A DNA stretch of 64,000 nt, taken from positions 3,844,001 to 3,908,000 of the forward strand of contig OZ241348.1 in assembly GCA_965199915.1 (NCBI GenBank), in the 5' to 3' direction. Every line of letters begins with the position of its first letter. The stretch's first letter is position 1. Below, piece by piece: positions 50,927-60,401 of this stretch. The stretch comes from VXYL01 sp965199915. Lineage in GTDB: Bacteria > Pseudomonadota > Gammaproteobacteria > Pseudomonadales > Azotimanducaceae. Both the position numbers and the translations under genes were made by a program. The notes under the pieces were generated by a model that worked only from the letters and a program-made list of their open reading frames with translations, had not been told where the DNA came from and did no database searches.

Positions 50927-51690
50927 GGCGCGGGGGCGAGAACGCGCCTCAGCGTGCGCCCAAGCACGTCGCCGAGATAGGTGAGAAACATGGTGCCGAG
51001 CTCCGGGGTGAAGCGATTCGGATCGGCGGCGCCGACCGCCAACGTCGCGTCGGCGCCGAAAGCGGGCAGCGGCACCAACGCGATGGAGCCGGGGCCGTCC
51101 AAGCTCGCGCCGGGGAAGATGCGTCCGTATTCCTCCGGTCGATACGCGGCGCACACCGTCTCGTCTTGGGCGAAGAGCGCCGCCAACGGTGGAACGCCTT
51201 TCACGCCGGCCAGATGCGCGTAGTCTCCGCTCGGCGTCCAGCCGGACACGAAGCACCTGCCGTGGTCGGCGTCGAAGTTCGCAACCAGACTCGTGGCCAA
51301 TGCCCGATCAAGCCCCGCTTCGTCCTCGGCCTCCAGCAAGGCCAAGGTCAACGCGCGCATCCGCGCGAAAATGCGGTCGTTGACCTTGGCGTTGGCAACG
51401 AGCGCGCGCAGCCGTTCGCGCAAGTCCTTATTGCGCGCCCGCAGCGCGACCACTTGGCGTTCGACAAGCGAAGTGATGCCATCCGGCGTCTTGCCCACCT
51501 GCAGTTGTTCGAGCAGCTCCGCGTGGCGCTCGAGGAAATCGTTGTGGGTGGAGAGGAACTCCACCACCGCGGCTTCCGTCACGGCCCCGTCCGGCGTCGC
51601 GGCACCGACGGTGGGGCCGACAGTCGGGGTGCGGCGGGTTTGGGTCGAAATCATCGCGCAAAGCGTCCCGCTAGGCTGTGAATGGCCCAT
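50923..51690 (-). CDS. DUF484 (GAF-like) protein
   Basis: 255 residues. ATG 51690 has a strong GGAGAAGG 4 bases upstream and was preferred to ATG 51654. N-terminal coiled coil VERQVVALRARNKDLRERLR; a GAF-like domain follows. DUF484 is conserved between dapF and xerC in gammaproteobacteria; its function is unknown. The stop overlaps the xerC GTG by 4 bases. Confidence 0.9.
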   Translation of the reverse strand: MGHSQPSGTLCAMISTQTRRTPTVGPTVGAATPDGAVTEAAVVEFLSTHNDFLERHAELLEQLQVGKTPDGITSLVERQVVALRARNKDLRERLRALVANAKVNDRIFARMRALTLALLEAEDEAGLDRALATSLVANFDADHGRCFVSGWTPSGDYAHLAGVKGVPPLAALFAQDETVCAAYRPEEYGRIFPGASLDGPGSIALVPLPAFGADATLAVGAADPNRFTPELGTMFLTYLGDVLGRTLRRVLAPAP

Positions 51691-51747
51691 TCTACCTTCT
51701 CCGCGCGGCAAGCGGTTGTTTGGCGCGCACTTCCGGTGGGCGGTCCG

Positions 51748-52635
51748 TCAACAGGCGATCCGACCGCGATAGACGACCTCCGCTGGGCCTTCGATCTCCA
51801 CCGCGGCGCGCCCGCCGCGCCATCGCGCGCGCAGCTTGCCGCCTGGCAGCGCGACCGTTGCGCGTTCTTCCCAGTGCCCGTGGAGCCGGGCCGCCACCAT
51901 GGCCGCGCCGGCGCCGCTGCCGCAAGCGCGCGTCTCGCCGGCGCCGCGCTCGTACACGCGCAGTCGTCCGAGCTTGCCGTCGACGACCTGCAGGAAGCCC
52001 ACGTTGACTTGCTCGGGGAAACGCTGGTGGCGTTGCAACGCCGCGCCGACGCCCGCCACGTCCGCGGTGGCCACATCCGGCACGAACACCACCGCGTGGG
52101 GATTGCCGAGCGACACCGGCGTGAGCGCCACGCTTCGCCCGGCCACCTCGACGCGCTCCATGAACGGCTCGGCCGCCGCGCCGGGCGATGCCGGCGCGCC
52201 CTGCCGGTCCGGCGCGCCCACCCGGTCCGGTGCGCCCACCCGCGGCACGCCAAGCGCGACGCGCACATTGCCGCCCGGCAGCAACTCCGTGCGCGTAACG
52301 CCGCCGGAGGTCTGCAACGTCAAGCGGCGTTTGGGCGTCAACCCCTCGTCCACAACGAAGCGCGCGAAACAGCGGGCGCCGTTGCCGCACTGTTCGGCCT
52401 CGGTGCCGTCCGCGTTGAACACGCGAAAACGGAAGTCGGCGTCCGGGTCGTCCGGCGGCAGCACCGCCAACAGTTGATCGAAGCCCACGCCGGTGCGCCG
52501 GTCCGCCCACGCGCGCGCGCGCTCCGGCAAGGATCGAACGTCTTGCGAGACGAGGTCAACCACCATGAAGTCGTTGCCGAGGCCATGCATCTTCGCAAAG
52601 CGCAGCGTCTTGAACCGTGTACCGCGCCCGCTCAC
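51748..52635 (-). CDS. dapF: Diaminopimelate epimerase
   Basis: 295 residues; GTG 52635 overlaps the lysA stop. DapF interconverts LL- and meso-diaminopimelate for peptidoglycan and lysine with a two-Cys mechanism: Cys in EQCGNGARCFARFV and Cys in TRACGSGAGAAMVAA. KMHGLGNDFMVVD and NPHAVVFVPDV are family motifs. About residues 128-142 contain a short tandem insertion (VGAPDRVGAPDRQGAP) coded by repeats of GGCGCGCCCACCCGGTCCGG, absent from typical DapF. Confidence 0.95.
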   Translation of the reverse strand: MSGRGTRFKTLRFAKMHGLGNDFMVVDLVSQDVRSLPERARAWADRRTGVGFDQLLAVLPPDDPDADFRFRVFNADGTEAEQCGNGARCFARFVVDEGLTPKRRLTLQTSGGVTRTELLPGGNVRVALGVPRVGAPDRVGAPDRQGAPASPGAAAEPFMERVEVAGRSVALTPVSLGNPHAVVFVPDVATADVAGVGAALQRHQRFPEQVNVGFLQVVDGKLGRLRVYERGAGETRACGSGAGAAMVAARLHGHWEERATVALPGGKLRARWRGGRAAVEIEGPAEVVYRGRIAC

Positions 52636-53873
52636 ACGATGGTCTCAAGCCGCAGCAGGTCGTCGGCGCCCTCGCGCCGACGCGCCACATGGAACTCGCC
52701 GCCATCCACCAACACCTCGGCGGCGCGGCAGCGGCTGTTGTAGTTGGAACTCAGCGCGAATCCGTAGGCGCCGGCGCCGCGCACGGCGAGCAGCGTCCCC
52801 GGCGACACGGCGAGGGCGCGATCCAACGCCAAAAAGTCCCCGCTCTCGCACACCGGGCCCACCACGTCCCAGCGCGCCGGCGCCGCGCCGCCATCCGCCA
52901 CGAGATCGACCGAGTGCCACGCTTGGTAGAGCGCCGGACGGATCATGTCATTCATGGCCGCGTCCACCACCGCGAAGCCGCGTCCGTTGGCACCCGGCTT
53001 GAGGTACTCCACGCGCGTCAACAACACGCCCGCGTCGGCCACCAGCACGCGTCCGGGTTGCACGACCACGGCGAGTTCGCGGCCCTTGAGCGCGTCCGCA
53101 ACCAACCGTCCGAAACCGGCCAAGCAAAACGGGTTCTCGTTGGCGTAGCGCACGCCGAAGCCACCGCCCAAGTCGATGTGGCGAAGCGCGATGCCGTCCC
53201 GCGCCAGAGCGTCCGCCAAGTCCAGCAGCGCGCGCAACGCTTCCCGGTAGGGGCCGAGTTCGGCGATCTGCGAGCCGATGTGACAACCGACACCGACGAC
53301 AACGAGCGCGGGCGATGCGGCCGCTCGGCGGTAGAGCGCCCGCGCCGTGGCCGCGGGAACGCCGAACTTGCTTTCCTTCAAGCCGGTGGCGATGTAGGGA
53401 TGCGTGCCGGCGTCCACGTCCGGGTTCACCCGCACCGCGATGCGCGCCAGCCGCCCAAGCCGGCGCGCGCTCGCGTCGATGCGCGCCAGCTCCGCTTCGC
53501 TCTCCACATTGAAGCAGCCGATGTCGTGGCGCAGGCCCAAATCGATCTCGGCTTGCGTCTTTCCCACGCCGGAAAACACCACCCGCGCCGGCTCGCCTCC
53601 GGCGCGCAACACGCGCGCGAGTTCGCCACCGGAGACCACATCGAACCCCGCGCCGAGTTGCGCCAAGCGCGCCAGCAACGCCAAGTTGCCGTTGGCCTTC
53701 ACCGCGTAGCAGATGTGGTGCGGCACGCCGCCGAGAGCGGCGGCCAGCTCCGCGTAGCGCTCGCGGACGCGCGGCCACGAGTAGACGTAGACCGGTGTGC
53801 CCACCGCCGCGGCGATGTCCGCAAGGCGCACTCCGTCGGCGACGAGCTCGCCGTTCTTGCGGCAAAAACCCAC
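52632..53873 (-). CDS. lysA: Diaminopimelate decarboxylase
   Basis: 413 residues; GTG 53873. LysA decarboxylates meso-DAP to lysine with PLP. CYAVKANGNLALL holds the PLP Lys, GVGCHIGSQI the phosphate loop, DIDLGGGFGV-like HIDLGGGFGVRYA the glycine loop and GPVCESGDFL the active-site Cys of the partner subunit. It sits 12 bases after lptM and overlaps dapF by 4 bases, so lysine and DAP steps are co-expressed. Confidence 0.95.
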   Translation of the reverse strand: MGFCRKNGELVADGVRLADIAAAVGTPVYVYSWPRVRERYAELAAALGGVPHHICYAVKANGNLALLARLAQLGAGFDVVSGGELARVLRAGGEPARVVFSGVGKTQAEIDLGLRHDIGCFNVESEAELARIDASARRLGRLARIAVRVNPDVDAGTHPYIATGLKESKFGVPAATARALYRRAAASPALVVVGVGCHIGSQIAELGPYREALRALLDLADALARDGIALRHIDLGGGFGVRYANENPFCLAGFGRLVADALKGRELAVVVQPGRVLVADAGVLLTRVEYLKPGANGRGFAVVDAAMNDMIRPALYQAWHSVDLVADGGAAPARWDVVGPVCESGDFLALDRALAVSPGTLLAVRGAGAYGFALSSNYNSRCRAAEVLVDGGEFHVARRREGADDLLRLETIV

Positions 53874-53885
53874 CTGCGCTTCGCC

Positions 53886-54029
53886 TCAGGGCCGAAGCGC
53901 GGGATGCTCGGCGACCATTGACGCCTCCTCGGGCAGCCGCAGCGGCCCTTTTTGCCCGCAGGTGGCCACCAAACCGGACGCGGCCGCCGCCAACAACAGG
54001 GCGGCCACATGGCGCGCGAATGTTCGCAT
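53886..54029 (-). CDS. lptM: LPS-assembly lipoprotein LptM (YifL)
   Basis: 47 residues. A lipoprotein signal peptide with core VAALLLAAAASGLVATC ends at the lipidated Cys, followed by GQKGPLRLPEE, the LptM hallmark. LptM acts with LptD-LptE and BAM to mature the LPS export channel in the outer membrane. The ATG shares its last base region with the argH stop (TGATG). lptM-lysA-dapF is a conserved gammaproteobacterial arrangement. Confidence 0.9.
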   Translation of the reverse strand: MRTFARHVAALLLAAAASGLVATCGQKGPLRLPEEASMVAEHPALRP

Positions 54030-55423
54030 CACTTCTCCTCAAGCCGCAGCCGGGCGGCGGCGATGGCGGTTTCCGTGGCTTCGCGCCCGGTGCCGCCGAT
54101 GTGGTTGCGGGCGGCAAGCGCGCCCTCCAACGTCAGCGCGTCGTACACATCCTCGCCGATGCGCTCGCAAAGCGCGCGCAGATCGGCGAGCGGGAGATCC
54201 GCCAAGCCAACGCCGCGCTGCGCAGCGCATGCGACCGCTCGACCGACGATTGCATGCGCGTCCCGAAAGGCGACCCCTTTGCCAACCAGATAGTCGGCGA
54301 AGTCCGTCGCGGTGGCGAAGCCGCGCTCGGCGGCGGCGCGCATGGCGGCGGGGTGCGGGCGCAAGGCGCCGACGATGCCCGTCATGGCGCGCAGACAGTC
54401 GCGCAGCGTGTCGGCGGTGTCGAAGAGCGGCAGCTTGTCCTCCTGATTGTCTCTGTTGTACGCCAGCGGTTGGCCTTTCATCAACACCAACAGCGCGTTC
54501 AGATTGCCGATCACGCGCCCGCTCTTGCCACGCACCAGCTCGGCGACATCCGGATTCTTCTTTTGCGGCATGATGCTGGAGCCGGTGCAGAAAGCGTCCG
54601 GCAACGTTGCGAAAGCCCATTGCGGAGATGTCCAAAGCACCAGCTCCTCGCTCCAGCGCGACAAGTGTACGGCGGCGAGGCTGGCCGCGGCGCAAAACTC
54701 CACGGCGAAGTCGCGGTCGCTCACCGCGTCCAAGGCGTTGGCCGCGGGCCGGTCGAAGCCGAGTTCCGCGGCGGTTCGGTCGCGATCAATGGCGAAAGTG
54801 GTGCCGGCGAGCGCGGCGCTGCCCAAGGGGCACACGTTCACCCGTCGGCGGCAATCGCGGAATCGATCGCGGTCGCGCAGCGCCATCTCGAACCATGCGA
54901 GCAGGTGGTGCGCGAAGGTTATGGGCTGGGCGATCTGCAAGTGCGTGAAGCCGGGCATGGGCGTTGCGGTGTGCGCCGCGGCCAAGTCCAACAAGCGCGT
55001 CCCGAGGCACGTGATCTCCGCGTCGATGGCGTCGATCTGGTCGCGCAGCCAAAGGCGCGCGTCCGTGGCCACCTGATCGTTGCGCGACCGAGCCGTGTGC
55101 AGCTTCTTGCCCGCCTCGCCAATGAGCGCCGTCAGCCGCGCTTCGATGTTCATGTGGACATCTTCCAGCGCCGCGTCCCATGCGAACTCTCCCGCTTCGA
55201 TCTCGCGCTCGATGGCGGCGAGGCCGTCCAGCACCGCGGCATGCTCGTTCTTGTCGAGCACGCCAATGGAGCGCAACATGTTGGCGTGGGCGATGGAGCC
55301 GCGGATGTCGTGATGGTATAACCGCGCATCGAGGTCCACGGAAGCGGTGAAGCGGGCCACGAAGGCGTCGGTGGCTTCGGAGAAGCGCCCGCCCCACAGC
55401 GGCTTGGGTTTGTTGCCGGGCAT
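54029..55423 (-). CDS. argH: Argininosuccinate lyase
   Basis: 464 residues from ATG 55423, 10 bases after AAGGGA. ArgH releases fumarate and arginine from argininosuccinate. KPLWGGRFSEATDAFVARFT, HTARSRNDQVATD and the fumarase-superfamily signature GSSIMPQKKNPD (with the catalytic Ser loop) are present. A frame open to 55594 has no family match. Its stop overlaps lptM. In relatives hemC and hemD lie near here between argH and hemX. Confidence 0.95.
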   Translation of the reverse strand: MPGNKPKPLWGGRFSEATDAFVARFTASVDLDARLYHHDIRGSIAHANMLRSIGVLDKNEHAAVLDGLAAIEREIEAGEFAWDAALEDVHMNIEARLTALIGEAGKKLHTARSRNDQVATDARLWLRDQIDAIDAEITCLGTRLLDLAAAHTATPMPGFTHLQIAQPITFAHHLLAWFEMALRDRDRFRDCRRRVNVCPLGSAALAGTTFAIDRDRTAAELGFDRPAANALDAVSDRDFAVEFCAAASLAAVHLSRWSEELVLWTSPQWAFATLPDAFCTGSSIMPQKKNPDVAELVRGKSGRVIGNLNALLVLMKGQPLAYNRDNQEDKLPLFDTADTLRDCLRAMTGIVGALRPHPAAMRAAAERGFATATDFADYLVGKGVAFRDAHAIVGRAVACAAQRGVGLADLPLADLRALCERIGEDVYDALTLEGALAARNHIGGTGREATETAIAAARLRLEEK

Positions 55424-55583
55424 CGGATCGTGTCCCTTGGGATGATGGCTGGTTGCGCCACAGGGGGCGGAACGCAAGCGGCCAGTGCGAAAGAAGGCGA
55501 TTATAGGGGCATTGGCGGCAGCGCATGGCAACGGCAACGAGCGCAATTCGCCCCAAGAGGAGCGCACGGATGACGCAACACTA

Positions 55584-56729
55584 ATGGGTGACACCGCGAG
55601 CGAGGCCGCGGCGGCGAACGACGTGAACGCGGAGGCGGCCGATCGCGCCGCCGAAGCACCGCGGCGCCGGGGGCGATCCGGGCGCGGGGTCGCGTACTTG
55701 GCGTTGCTCTTGGCGTTGGCCGGCGGCGCCGTCGCCGGCTACCAGTATTGGCTCGGCTTGACGCGCGCCGAGCGCATGGCGGCGCTTGCCGACGAGTTGG
55801 CCGAGGTGGGACGCGCGGCGCGTCGGGCGGATGCTTCGGCGCGACAAGCCGCGCAACTGCGAACGGAACTCGCGCGCGTGCGCCAAGAACAGGAGCGCCA
55901 AGAACAGGCCATCGAGGAAACCCGCGGTTCCTTGGCGGAAGCCGTGACCGCCGCCCGCGAGCAACAGCCTCCCCGCCCGTTGCAGTGGCGCATCGCCGAG
56001 CTGGAGCACCTGCTGCGCGGAGCAAACCAACGCCTGGTTCTGGAGCGCGACGTTCCCGGCGCCCGCCGGCTCTTGGAGTCCGCGGACGAAGCGCTCGCCG
56101 CGCTCGACGATTTCGCCTTGCACGAGGTGCGGGCGCTGGTCGCGGAAGACATGGCGGCGCTTGCCGCCTACCGAGGCGCGGATCTGCAAGGCGTCTTCTT
56201 GCGCTTGGAGGCGCTGCGCGATGGCTTGCGCGATCTGCCTTTGCGCTTGCCCGAGTTCACTCGTGCGAACCAAGCGTCCAGTCAGCCGGTCGCGAGCGAC
56301 GAGAACGCCGAGCAATCCCTCTTCGGCGCCGCGCTGGCGCGGCTCAAGGGGCTCGTGCGCGTTCGGCGCCACGACGGCGCGGCGCTGCGTCCACTCTTGC
56401 CGCCCGAACAAGCGCAATACTTGGAACAACACCTGCTCTTGGCGCTGGATCGCGCCCAACTCGCGGCGCTGCGCCGGCACCAAGCGGTTTTCGATGCCAG
56501 CTTGGCGACCGCCGACGAGTGGCTTGCGGACTATCTGGACACCGAGCACGACGCCGTGCGGCGGCTGCGCGCCGAGTTCGCCGAGTTGCGGCAGGTGAAC
56601 TTGGCCGGCGCGCCGCCGGATCTGTCGCGGCCGCTGGCGCGCTTGCGGCAGCTGAGGCGCAACGCCGCGCCGCTGCCCCGAGCCGCCGCCGAGCGCGACG
56701 GATCGGCCCTCGGGTCGACGCCGCAATGA
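55584..56729 (+). CDS. hemX: HemX-like protein (uroporphyrinogen methyltransferase-associated)
   Basis: 381 residues from ATG 55584; the 160-base gap from argH has no gene. One membrane segment (GVAYLALLLALAGGAVAGYQ) follows an Arg/Glu-rich cytoplasmic head, then a long periplasmic coiled coil (ADELAEVGRAARRADASARQ) and LEHLLRGANQRLVLERDVPG, the conserved HemX block. HemX is a membrane scaffold next to the heme pathway; no catalytic residues. It overlaps hemY by 4 bases. hemC and hemD, usually upstream, are absent. Confidence 0.87.
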   Translation: MGDTASEAAAANDVNAEAADRAAEAPRRRGRSGRGVAYLALLLALAGGAVAGYQYWLGLTRAERMAALADELAEVGRAARRADASARQAAQLRTELARVRQEQERQEQAIEETRGSLAEAVTAAREQQPPRPLQWRIAELEHLLRGANQRLVLERDVPGARRLLESADEALAALDDFALHEVRALVAEDMAALAAYRGADLQGVFLRLEALRDGLRDLPLRLPEFTRANQASSQPVASDENAEQSLFGAALARLKGLVRVRRHDGAALRPLLPPEQAQYLEQHLLLALDRAQLAALRRHQAVFDASLATADEWLADYLDTEHDAVRRLRAEFAELRQVNLAGAPPDLSRPLARLRQLRRNAAPLPRAAAERDGSALGSTPQ

Positions 56730-57949
56730 TCCTCGCCATCGTCGCTCTGCTTCTCGCGCTTGCCATCGGCGGCGCCGTGGCCTTGTTCGTGGCGCGCGAC
56801 CCCGGCTACCTGCTGGTCGCCTACGATGGGGCGAGTTTGGAGACAAGCGTTTGGTTCGCCTTGCTGTGCGCCATCGCGCTCGCGTTGGCGCTGTATTGCG
56901 TCTCGTTCGTGTTGCGCCGCCTGCTGCGCGCCGGCGCCGGCGTCGTCGTATGGACGGGCGACCGCCGCGCCACGCGCGCTCGCGCCAAGGGGCAGCGCGG
57001 TGCGGCGCGGCTCGCCGAAGGACGTTGGCGGGAAGCGATCGACGATCTGTTGGCGTCGGTGGACACCGGCGGAACGCCGCTCGCGAACTATCTGGGCGCG
57101 GCACGGGCCGCGAACCTCCTCGCCAGCTACGACGAGCGGGATGACATCCTCGAACGCGCCGCCACGGCGCTCCCCGATGCGTCCCTGGCCGTGGAATTGA
57201 CGCGCGCCGAGCTCCAGCAAGCCGCCGGGCAGTGGCGGCAGAGCCTGCGCACGTTGACCGCGTTGCGCGATCGGGCCCCGCGCCACGCGACCGTGCTCAA
57301 AGGTCTGCTGGCGGCGCATCGCGCGCTCGACGACGCCGAGGCCGCCGCGCGGCTGGCGCCCGAATTGCCAAGTGGCGGGGCGTTGGAGGAGGTGCATCTC
57401 GACGCATGGCGCGCCCGCTTGGTCAAAAGCCGCGGCAGCGCCCAAGCCGTGGCGCATGCCCGCAACACTTGGCGGGCGATGCCGAGGAAGTTGCGCGATT
57501 CCGAGCCGCTGGTGTTGACCTATGTGGACGTGCTCGCCGACCACGATGCCGACGCGGCGGCGGAGGCGGTGTTGCGCCGCGCCCTCAAGAGGCGCTGGCG
57601 CGTCTCTTGGGTGCTGCGCTACGGCACCCTAGGCGGCGCTGCGGGAAAGCGGCGCGCCAACGCCCGGGAGTGGCTGCGCGACCACGCCGGGGATGCCTCC
57701 CTGTTGCTCACCCTCGGCCGCATCGCCCGCGCCGACGGCGATGCGGCGGCGGCGCGGGAACACTTGCTGGCCAGTCTCGAGGTGGATGCGGCGCCGGCGA
57801 CGCTGGCGGAGATGGGGCGGCTGTGCGCCGCCGAAGGAGACCATCAGGCGGCGGCGGGCTACTTCGAGCAGGCGTTGGAGGCGAGCGGCGATTCCCCTAC
57901 CGGCCTCTCATGGAGCGGAAGAAGTCCTCGTTGGTTTTCGTCTCCTTGA
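56726..57949 (+). CDS. hemY: HemY-like TPR membrane protein
   Basis: 407 residues. Two N-terminal membrane segments (ILAIVALLLALAIGGAVALF and about 45-65) bracket a periplasmic or cytoplasmic loop with RDPGYLLVAYDGASLETSVW, the HemY hallmark; helical TPR-like repeats fill the rest. HemY is a membrane protein of the heme operon whose role is unclear. The C-terminal 17 codons overlap the 3' end of rho on the other strand. Confidence 0.87.
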   Translation: MILAIVALLLALAIGGAVALFVARDPGYLLVAYDGASLETSVWFALLCAIALALALYCVSFVLRRLLRAGAGVVVWTGDRRATRARAKGQRGAARLAEGRWREAIDDLLASVDTGGTPLANYLGAARAANLLASYDERDDILERAATALPDASLAVELTRAELQQAAGQWRQSLRTLTALRDRAPRHATVLKGLLAAHRALDDAEAAARLAPELPSGGALEEVHLDAWRARLVKSRGSAQAVAHARNTWRAMPRKLRDSEPLVLTYVDVLADHDADAAAEAVLRRALKRRWRVSWVLRYGTLGGAAGKRRANAREWLRDHAGDASLLLTLGRIARADGDAAAAREHLLASLEVDAAPATLAEMGRLCAAEGDHQAAAGYFEQALEASGDSPTGLSWSGRSPRWFSSP

Positions 57950-59159
57950 GTTTGTCCACCATGAACTCAATGGCGGCGATGTCGTCCATGTCGTGCAGCA
58001 GCTTGCGCAGAATCCACACGCGCTGCAGCTCGTCGTCCGCGAGCAGGCGTTCCTCGCGGCGCGTGCCGGAGCGGCGAATGTTGATGGCCGGCCACACGCG
58101 CTTCTCCGCGATCTTGCGCTCCAAGTGGATCTCCAGGTTGCCGCGACCCTTGAACTCCTCGTAGATCACCTCGTCCATCTTCGAGCCGGTGTCGATGAGG
58201 GCGGTGGCGATGATCGTCAGGCTGCCGCCTTCGATGAAGTTCCGCGCCGCGCCGTAGAAGCGCTTTGGACGTTCCAACGCGTTCGCGTCCACGCCGCCGG
58301 TGAGCACCTTGCCGGAGGACGGCACGATGGTGTTGTAGGCGCGCGCCAGACGGGTGATGGAGTCCAGCAGGATCACCACGTCCTTCTTGTGTTCCACCAG
58401 CCGTTTGGCTTTCTCGATGACCATCTCGGCCACCTGCACATGGCGGGACGGCGGTTCGTCGAAGGTGCTTGCCACCACTTCGCCCCGCACCATGCGGCGC
58501 ATGTCCGTCACCTCTTCCGGGCGCTCGTCAATGAGCAGGACGATGAGCACCACGCTTTGATCGTTCGCGGCGATGGAGTCCGCGATGTTCTGCAGCATGA
58601 GCGTCTTGCCCGCTTTCGGCGGCGAGACGATGAGCGCCCGCTGGCCTTTGCCGATGGGGGCGATGAGGTCGACAATGCGCGAGGAGATGTCTTGGCTGGT
58701 GCCGTTGCCACGTTCCAAGGTGAGGCGCGCGTCCGGAAAGTCCGGCGTGAGGTTCTCGAACAGGATTTTCTGCTTCTTGGCGTTCGGCTCGCTGAAATTG
58801 ATGTTGTCGATCTTGAGCAGCGCGAAATATCGCTCGCCACCCCCTTTGGGCGGGCGAATCTTGCCGGCAATGCCGTCTCCGGTGCGCAGGTTGAAGCGTC
58901 GAATCTGATTCTGCGAGACGTAGATGTCGTCCGGACCGGCGAGATAGGAGCTGTCGGCCGAGCGCAAGAAGCCGTAGCCGTCCGGCAGGATCTCGAGCGT
59001 GCCTTCGCCGTAGATGTCCTCGCCGTTGGTGGCCATCTTGCGCAGGATGGCCGCAACGACCTCCTGCTTCCGCGACCGGGCGAGGCTGTCGAGCCCGAGC
59101 TCGCGGGCCATCTCTATCAGTTCGCCCACGGGCTTGCCTTTTAAGTCTTTCAGGTTCAT
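57897..59159 (-). CDS. rho: Transcription termination factor Rho
   Basis: 420 residues from ATG 59159, with an AAGG 6 bases upstream. Rho is a hexameric RNA helicase. It has the N-terminal helical bundle (LKDLKGKPVGELIEMAREL), the RNA-binding cold-shock-like domain with GEDIYGEGTLEILPDGYGFL and YVSQNQIRRFNL, Walker A SPPKAGKTLMLQNIA, Walker B VVILLDSITRLARAYN, the Q-loop and R-loop (GGSLTIIATALIDTGSKMDE). Full length; no frameshift. Confidence 0.97.
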   Translation of the reverse strand: MNLKDLKGKPVGELIEMARELGLDSLARSRKQEVVAAILRKMATNGEDIYGEGTLEILPDGYGFLRSADSSYLAGPDDIYVSQNQIRRFNLRTGDGIAGKIRPPKGGGERYFALLKIDNINFSEPNAKKQKILFENLTPDFPDARLTLERGNGTSQDISSRIVDLIAPIGKGQRALIVSPPKAGKTLMLQNIADSIAANDQSVVLIVLLIDERPEEVTDMRRMVRGEVVASTFDEPPSRHVQVAEMVIEKAKRLVEHKKDVVILLDSITRLARAYNTIVPSSGKVLTGGVDANALERPKRFYGAARNFIEGGSLTIIATALIDTGSKMDEVIYEEFKGRGNLEIHLERKIAEKRVWPAINIRRSGTRREERLLADDELQRVWILRKLLHDMDDIAAIEFMVDKLKETKTNEDFFRSMRGR

Positions 59160-59324
59160 CGGTGACCTTCGGTTGAGTGATTCGGGAGGGGTGTTTGTGG
59201 TGATGGCAAGGGGCAACGGGCCTGTCGCGCCCGCGCCGTCTCGCTCAGGAGAGTCGTTTGGAAAGTGCAGCGCCCCCGCGCTTCAGAGCAACTCTATCAC
59301 TGTCGCGAGCGCTACTCAAGAAAG

Positions 59325-60401
59325 CTACGGCGCGGCGGCGCCGGGGGGCGGGACGGCTTGCGACGCGCCGACAATCCGCCTTGGGTCGAACGCGTCGCGC
59401 GCCGCTTCGCCCACGAAGATGAGCAGCGTCAGCAGGATCGCCAAGGTGAAAAAGCCGGTCAGACCAAGCCAAGGCGATTGCAGGTTGTTCTTGCCCTGCG
59501 CCATGAGTTCACCGAGCGAGGCCGAGCCGGCCGGCAGCCCCAAGCCGAGGAAGTCGAGCGCCGTCAGCGTCGTGACGGCGCCGCTCAAGATGAACGGCAA
59601 GAACGTCAGCGTCGCCACCATGGCGTTCGGGAGCACATGCCGCCGCATGATCACGAGGTTGGACACGCCGAGCGCCCGCGCGGCGCGAACGAAGTCGAAG
59701 TTGCGGGCGCGCAGGAACTCCGCCCGCACCACACCAACGAGCGCCATCCAGCTGAAGAGCAAGAGGATGAACATCAACACCACGACGTTCGGCTCGAGGA
59801 TACTGGCTAGGATGATCAGGATGAGAATTGGCGGCATGGCGGCCCAGATCTCCACCACGCGCTGCCCCACCAGGTCCACCAGCCCGCCGAAATAGCCCTG
59901 CAAAGCGCCCACGGTGACGCCGATGATGGAAGCGAGAACCGTGAGCGAGACGCCAAACAGCACCGACAGGCGGAATCCGTACAGCAGGCGCGCGAGAGTG
60001 TCCTTCGAGCTGTCGTCGGTGCCGAGCCAATGGCGGGCGGAGGGCGGCGCCGGCGCGGCGCTCTCGATGTAGAGGTCCACGGTGTCGTAGCTGTAGGGGA
60101 CGATCGGGCGCAGGATCCAGCCGCCCGCTTCCGCAACCAGCTGCCGCACATAGGGGTCGGCCAAGTCCGCCGCCACCGGCAGCTCGCCGCCGAGGTCCGC
60201 CTCGGTCAGGCGCTCGAACACCGGAAACCACAGCTTGCCGTCCGCGTAGACGGCGATGGGTTTGTCGTTGGCGATGAACTCCGCGAGCAGCGACACCACA
60301 AACAGCGCGAGGAACACCCAAAGGGAATAGTAGCCGCGGCGGTTGGCCTTGAAGTTGGCGATGCGGCGGCGCGCCAAGGGCGTGAGCTTCACCGGCGTCA
60401 C
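59325..60401 (-). CDS. yejE: Peptide ABC transporter permease YejE-like
   Basis: 358 residues, about six membrane segments. SLWVFLALFVVSLLAEFIAN, a large periplasmic loop with LWFPVFERLTEADLGGE, and the EAA loop in FDFVRAARALGVSNLVIMRRHVLP. It matches YejE, permease of the oligopeptide/microcin C importer. The GTG overlaps the yejB stop (GTGA). yejA and yejF are not in the window. Confidence 0.9.
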   Translation of the reverse strand: MTPVKLTPLARRRIANFKANRRGYYSLWVFLALFVVSLLAEFIANDKPIAVYADGKLWFPVFERLTEADLGGELPVAADLADPYVRQLVAEAGGWILRPIVPYSYDTVDLYIESAAPAPPSARHWLGTDDSSKDTLARLLYGFRLSVLFGVSLTVLASIIGVTVGALQGYFGGLVDLVGQRVVEIWAAMPPILILIILASILEPNVVVLMFILLLFSWMALVGVVRAEFLRARNFDFVRAARALGVSNLVIMRRHVLPNAMVATLTFLPFILSGAVTTLTALDFLGLGLPAGSASLGELMAQGKNNLQSPWLGLTGFFTLAILLTLLIFVGEAARDAFDPRRIVGASQAVPPPGAAAP

